Part shown: in pieces, positions 4,762-7,811 of the stretch
Layout of the letters: each line of letters starts with the position of its first letter
Numbering within the stretch: position 1 is the stretch's first letter
Assembly: GCA_031265965.1 (NCBI GenBank)
Contig: JAISBX010000167.1
Span: 1 to 7,811 of the forward strand
Origin: Oscillospiraceae bacterium
Lineage (GTDB): Bacteria > Bacillota_A > Clostridia > Oscillospirales > Oscillospiraceae
Length of the DNA: 7,811 nt
Reading direction: 5' to 3'
The notes under the pieces: generated by a model
Seen by the model: the letters and a program-made list of their open reading frames with translations, nothing else
Database searches by the model: none
What the model was told of the DNA's origin: nothing
Made by a program: the position numbers and the translations under genes

Positions 4762-6541
4762 CGATATTATATCAGGTGCGCGCGATTTTTTGTACGGCCT
4801 GCGGCTCGGGGATACGGACGGGTTTCTCTCGTACATCACGCTGGTCATACGGTATACGCTGCCGGTTTTGGCGCTGGTCGTCGCCGCGAGGTGCGCTATA
4901 TCGTTGCTTCGCGGCGAGCGCGACAGCGAGCGCTGGGGATACCTCAGTCTGCCGAACGGGACGCGAATACAGCTTGAGCACTGGGAGAATATAATAGGCA
5001 GGGCGGGGGATGCCGACGTGCTGATGGCGTATCCCTCGCTTTCGCGCAGTCACGCGGCCGTAATACGCGACAGCGCGGGCCTTTGGCGCGTGTATGACAT
5101 TGGCTCCAAGGGCGGAGTGCGCGTCAACGGGAGCAAGACGGAGCCCGGAGAGGGGAGACCCGTCAAGAGCGGGGATCTCATAGATCTCGGTATGGTGCAG
5201 CTCGTGTTCGTCGCGTCGGACAGCGAGGGCGAGATCGAGATGGCGCGGGAGAGGCGGCGTCCCGGCAGAGAGATCAGGCCGGGAGCGACGCTCGTTTTTC
5301 TCACGGAATTTGTGCTTCTGCTGGGTGTGCAGATGTGCATATCCAAGGCGGACGCGCTCACGGCGGCTGTTCCGATCGCGTTCGCGGCGCTCATTGCCGC
5401 GATGTGGTTCTGCTACGCGCTGACGCGCGCCATAGGACGGGTGGGCTTCGAGATCGAGACGGCGGCGTTTTTTCTGTGCTCCGTCGGGCTCTCGGTAGCC
5501 GCTTCGTCGGCGCCGGAGTCGCTGTGGAGGCAGATGGGTTTTCTGGCGCTCGGCATAGCGCTGTACTTTGCCGTCGGATGGTTTTTGCGCGACCTTAACA
5601 GGGCGGTGCGCCTCCGCTGGCCGATAGGCGCGGCGGGCCTGGCGCTGCTCGCGGTGAATCTGCTGCTGGGAGACACGATATTCGGGGCGAGGAATTGGCT
5701 CCAGATCGGCGGAGTCAGCTTTCAGCCGTCGGAGTTTGTCAAGATAGCGTTCGTGTTCACGGGCGCGGCCACGCTGGACAGATTGTTTGCAAGACGAAAC
5801 TTAGTGCTGTTCATCGCGTACGCCGGGTCGTGCGTGCTCGCGCTTGCCATGATGCGTGATTTCGGCTCGGCGCTCATATTCTTCGTGGCGTTCCTCGTGA
5901 TAGCGTTTATACGCTCCGGAGATATAGCGACCGTGTTTTTGAGCGTGGGCGCGGCGGTGTTTGCCGGAGTCCTCGCCGTGGCGGCGCGGACGCACATAGC
6001 GGCGAGATTCAGCTCGTGGGGGCACGCATGGGAGAACGTGAACGCGGCGGGCGGCTTCCAGCAGACGCGCGCGATGTCCGCGGCCGCGGGCGGGGGGCTT
6101 GTCGGGGTCGGCGCCGGCAGCGGCTGGCTCAAGCAGATATTCGCCGCCGACACGGATCTTGTCTTCGGCATGGTATGCGAGGAGCTCGGATTGATCGTTG
6201 CGATCATCGCCGTTGTGACGATAGCCGCGCTTGCGGTTTTTGCCGTGCGCTCCGCGGCCGGCGCGCGCAGCTCGTACTATATTATCGGCGCCTGCGCAGC
6301 GGCGTCCATATTCGTATTCCAAATGTCGCTCAATGTGCTCGGCTCGACCGACATACTCCCGTTTACCGGCGTGACGTTTCCGTTCGTATCAAGGGGCGGG
6401 TCGAGCCTCGTGGCGTGCTGGGGGCTGCTGGCGTTCATCAAGGCGGCCGATACGCGCCAGAATTCGAGCTTTGCGATAAAGCTGCCCGGCCGGCGCGCGC
6501 GCCGCGGGAGAGGGGAGGCGGGAACCGATGCGCAGGCTTAA
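4757..6541 (+). CDS. FHA domain-SEDS fusion protein (FtsW/RodA/SpoVE family glycan polymerase)
   Basis: The 594-residue membrane protein has three parts. A first membrane helix lies at about 24-50. A forkhead-associated domain (about 60-152) has the phosphothreonine-binding pattern Gly81-Arg82, Ser96-Arg97-x-His99 and Asn124-Gly125. A SEDS domain (about 175-565) with about ten hydrophobic helices follows. SEDS signatures are GARNWLQ (310-316), QPSEFVKI (323-330), RDFGSALI (367-374), TDLVFGMVCEELG (466-478) and FTGVTFPFVSRGGSS (536-550). Asp467 sits in the segment whose acidic residue is reported essential in RodA/FtsW. The signature serine-rich loop has Arg546 where Tyr is usual (SYGGSS). The family polymerises lipid II into glycan strands with a class B PBP partner, which is encoded next with a 14-bp overlap. 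The GTG at 4757 has no good Shine-Dalgarno site. The C-terminal tail is Arg-rich and cytoplasmic. I infer phosphorylation-dependent control from the FHA domain; no kinase is in view. FtsW, RodA and SpoVE subtypes cannot be told apart here. Confidence 0.93.
   Translation: MSDIISGARDFLYGLRLGDTDGFLSYITLVIRYTLPVLALVVAARCAISLLRGERDSERWGYLSLPNGTRIQLEHWENIIGRAGDADVLMAYPSLSRSHAAVIRDSAGLWRVYDIGSKGGVRVNGSKTEPGEGRPVKSGDLIDLGMVQLVFVASDSEGEIEMARERRRPGREIRPGATLVFLTEFVLLLGVQMCISKADALTAAVPIAFAALIAAMWFCYALTRAIGRVGFEIETAAFFLCSVGLSVAASSAPESLWRQMGFLALGIALYFAVGWFLRDLNRAVRLRWPIGAAGLALLAVNLLLGDTIFGARNWLQIGGVSFQPSEFVKIAFVFTGAATLDRLFARRNLVLFIAYAGSCVLALAMMRDFGSALIFFVAFLVIAFIRSGDIATVFLSVGAAVFAGVLAVAARTHIAARFSSWGHAWENVNAAGGFQQTRAMSAAAGGGLVGVGAGSGWLKQIFAADTDLVFGMVCEELGLIVAIIAVVTIAALAVFAVRSAAGARSSYYIIGACAAASIFVFQMSLNVLGSTDILPFTGVTFPFVSRGGSSLVACWGLLAFIKAADTRQNSSFAIKLPGRRARRGRGEAGTDAQA
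6511..6517 (+). promoter_or_regulatory. Ribosome binding site of the class B PBP gene
   Basis: AGGGGAGG-type sequence ends 10 nt before the ATG at 6528 and lies inside the 3' end of the SEDS gene. The same bases encode part of the Arg/Gly-rich SEDS tail, so the tail may be shaped partly by this site. Confidence 0.6.
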
Positions 6542-7811
6542 ACGGCGCGCAGTCTGCGTGCTGCTGCTGACGGCCGCGATGATTTGCGGCTTGTGCGTAT
6601 ATACCGCGCGGTTTGCGATTAACGGGCGGCGGTGGGCGCTGTCACAAGTCAACAGGGCGGTCTACTCCGGTGGGCGCCTTGCCACCGGCGCCGTGACGGA
6701 CAGGAACGGCGAGCTGTTGGCTTCGCTGTACGGCGACGGGCCGGTATTTGCGGCGAGTGAAACGTTGAGGCGCGCGTCGCTGCACGCCGTGGGAGATATT
6801 CAGGGGAATATAGGTACGGGCGCGCTGTCCGCGTTCAAAACGCGCCTCGCCGGTTACGACATCGTAAACGGAGTGTACTCGCGCGACGGCGAGGGCGGCT
6901 CCGTGGCGCTCACGGTGGATTCCCGTTTGCAGGCCGCCGCCTATGACGCGCTTGCGGGCAGGCGGGGCTGCGTGGCCGTGTCGAACTATAAGACGGGCGA
7001 GATTTTGTGTATGGTATCCTCACCGACGTTCGATCCGGCAAACCCGCCCGCGGACGTCGCGGACGACGCGCGCTACGAGGGAGTCTACATCAACCGCGCC
7101 GTGTCGTCGGCGTACACGCCGGGCTCTGTGTTCAAGCTCGTCACGGCGGCGGCTGCCATAGAGAACATCGGCGATATATACGACCGCGTGTTCGAGTGTA
7201 CGGGAAGTCTGCAGGTCGGGGACGGTACGGTGACGTGTACGCGGCCGCACGGCTCGCTGACGTTCGAGGACGCGCTTGCCGTATCGTGCAACACATCGTT
7301 TGCGCAGTTGTCGCTCGAGCTGGGCGCGGACACGCTGGCGCGGTACGCGGAGCGCCTCGGGCTCACACAGCGGCACGAAGTAGACGGCATAACGACCGCC
7401 GCCGGCAGATTCGACGCGGCGGACGAGGGTACGGCCGAGCTCGCGTGGTCGGGCGTGGGCCAGTACAACGACACAGTATGCCCGGTGTCGTTGCTGCGCC
7501 TTGTCGGCGCCGTGGCAAACGGCGGCACGGCGGCGGAGCTGCGCCTCGTGTTTCCGGGGCGTTTGGCGTCGCTTCTTCCGGGCGGCGCGCAGCGCATCCT
7601 GAGCGAGGACACGGCGTCGCGTCTCGCGCTGATGATGAACTACAACGTCAGCCACACATACGGCGCCGGCAATTTCCCCGGACTTGAGTTATACGCGAAA
7701 TCCGGCACGGCGGAGGTAGGCGGTGACAGGTCGCCTCACGCGTGGTTCACAGGCTACATCACAAACTCCGGCCTTCCGCTCGCGTTCGTAGTAGTAGTAG
7801 AAAACGCCGGC
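6528..7811 (+). CDS. Class B penicillin-binding protein (PbpA/FtsI-type transpeptidase), C-terminus cut by window edge
   Basis: The protein makes peptide cross-links in peptidoglycan on the outer face of the membrane. The reading frame stays open from ATG 6528 to the right edge, 428 codons. A basic start (MRRLKRR) precedes a signal-anchor helix (about 8-28). A short class B N-terminal region has TGAVTDRNGELLA (53-65) in place of the usual RGxIxDRNG motif. The transpeptidase domain starts near LTVDSRLQ (128-135). All three active-site motifs are present: Ser200-Val-Phe-Lys203 within YTPGSVFKL, Ser253-Cys-Asn255, and Lys391-Ser-Gly-Thr394. With only about 200 residues before the catalytic serine, it resembles compact PbpA-like enzymes more than FtsI or PBP2, which have larger N-terminal modules. 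It overlaps the SEDS gene by 14 bp, marking the two as partners. Only the last part of the transpeptidase domain is missing. Confidence 0.93.
   Translation, partial: MRRLKRRAVCVLLLTAAMICGLCVYTARFAINGRRWALSQVNRAVYSGGRLATGAVTDRNGELLASLYGDGPVFAASETLRRASLHAVGDIQGNIGTGALSAFKTRLAGYDIVNGVYSRDGEGGSVALTVDSRLQAAAYDALAGRRGCVAVSNYKTGEILCMVSSPTFDPANPPADVADDARYEGVYINRAVSSAYTPGSVFKLVTAAAAIENIGDIYDRVFECTGSLQVGDGTVTCTRPHGSLTFEDALAVSCNTSFAQLSLELGADTLARYAERLGLTQRHEVDGITTAAGRFDAADEGTAELAWSGVGQYNDTVCPVSLLRLVGAVANGGTAAELRLVFPGRLASLLPGGAQRILSEDTASRLALMMNYNVSHTYGAGNFPGLELYAKSGTAEVGGDRSPHAWFTGYITNSGLPLAFVVVVENAG

Noticed and set aside
6016..6570. Arg-rich open frame on the + strand across the SEDS/PBP junction
   Set aside because: It is an out-of-frame shadow of the SEDS gene, whose conserved motifs span this segment.
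7007..7687. Open frame of 226 codons on the + strand within the PBP gene
   Set aside because: The Arg/Gly/His-rich translation is typical of an out-of-frame reading. The true frame here carries all three PBP active-site motifs and was missed only because it has no stop before the window edge.
7788..7800. GTA triplet run as a microsatellite
   Set aside because: It encodes four valines in a conserved beta-strand of the PBP and is too short to be meaningful.

Overview
The window looks like chromosomal core-gene sequence from a Gram-positive, Clostridia-type bacterium. RNase Y (a Firmicutes-type mRNA decay enzyme), a GlpP-family antiterminator, Shine-Dalgarno sites of the GGAGG type and a SEDS/class B PBP pair all point that way. 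The coding sequence is GC-rich, yet isoleucine is very often ATA, which is unlike typical GC-rich Proteobacteria or Actinobacteria. I cannot name a genus.

Layout. At the left edge a near-consensus sigma-A promoter (TTGACA, 17 bp, TACAAT) drives rny on the + strand. The rny stop codon lies inside a perfect 14-bp hairpin that separates it from a convergent 65-residue single-pass membrane protein on the - strand, which has its own promoter and a strong ribosome binding site. Diverging from that small gene, on the + strand, is a GlpP-type glycerol-3-phosphate-responsive antiterminator. An 82-bp gap containing a bulged hairpin follows, then a run of three tightly packed + strand genes. These are an EF-G-like translational GTPase, a SEDS (FtsW/RodA) membrane protein with an FHA domain built into its N-terminal part, and a class B penicillin-binding protein that runs off the right edge.

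How the genes fit together. The SEDS protein (glycan polymerase family) and the overlapping class B PBP (transpeptidase family) form the familiar peptidoglycan synthase pair. The FHA domain suggests that a phosphothreonine signal, probably from a PASTA-type Ser/Thr kinase not in this window, bears on the synthase. The EF-G-like gene lies 7 bp upstream of the SEDS gene and is probably co-transcribed with it. RNase Y and GlpP both act on RNA, but nothing in the sequence ties them to the cell-wall genes.

I see no mobile element, CRISPR array, tRNA or rRNA gene, and no intergenic stretch longer than about 130 bp. Nothing amounts to a clearly new system. The most interesting items are the FHA-SEDS fusion with its PBP partner, the two intergenic hairpins that lack U-tracts, the 8-bp tandem repeat that forms a stop/start junction, and the small divergent membrane protein beside glpP.
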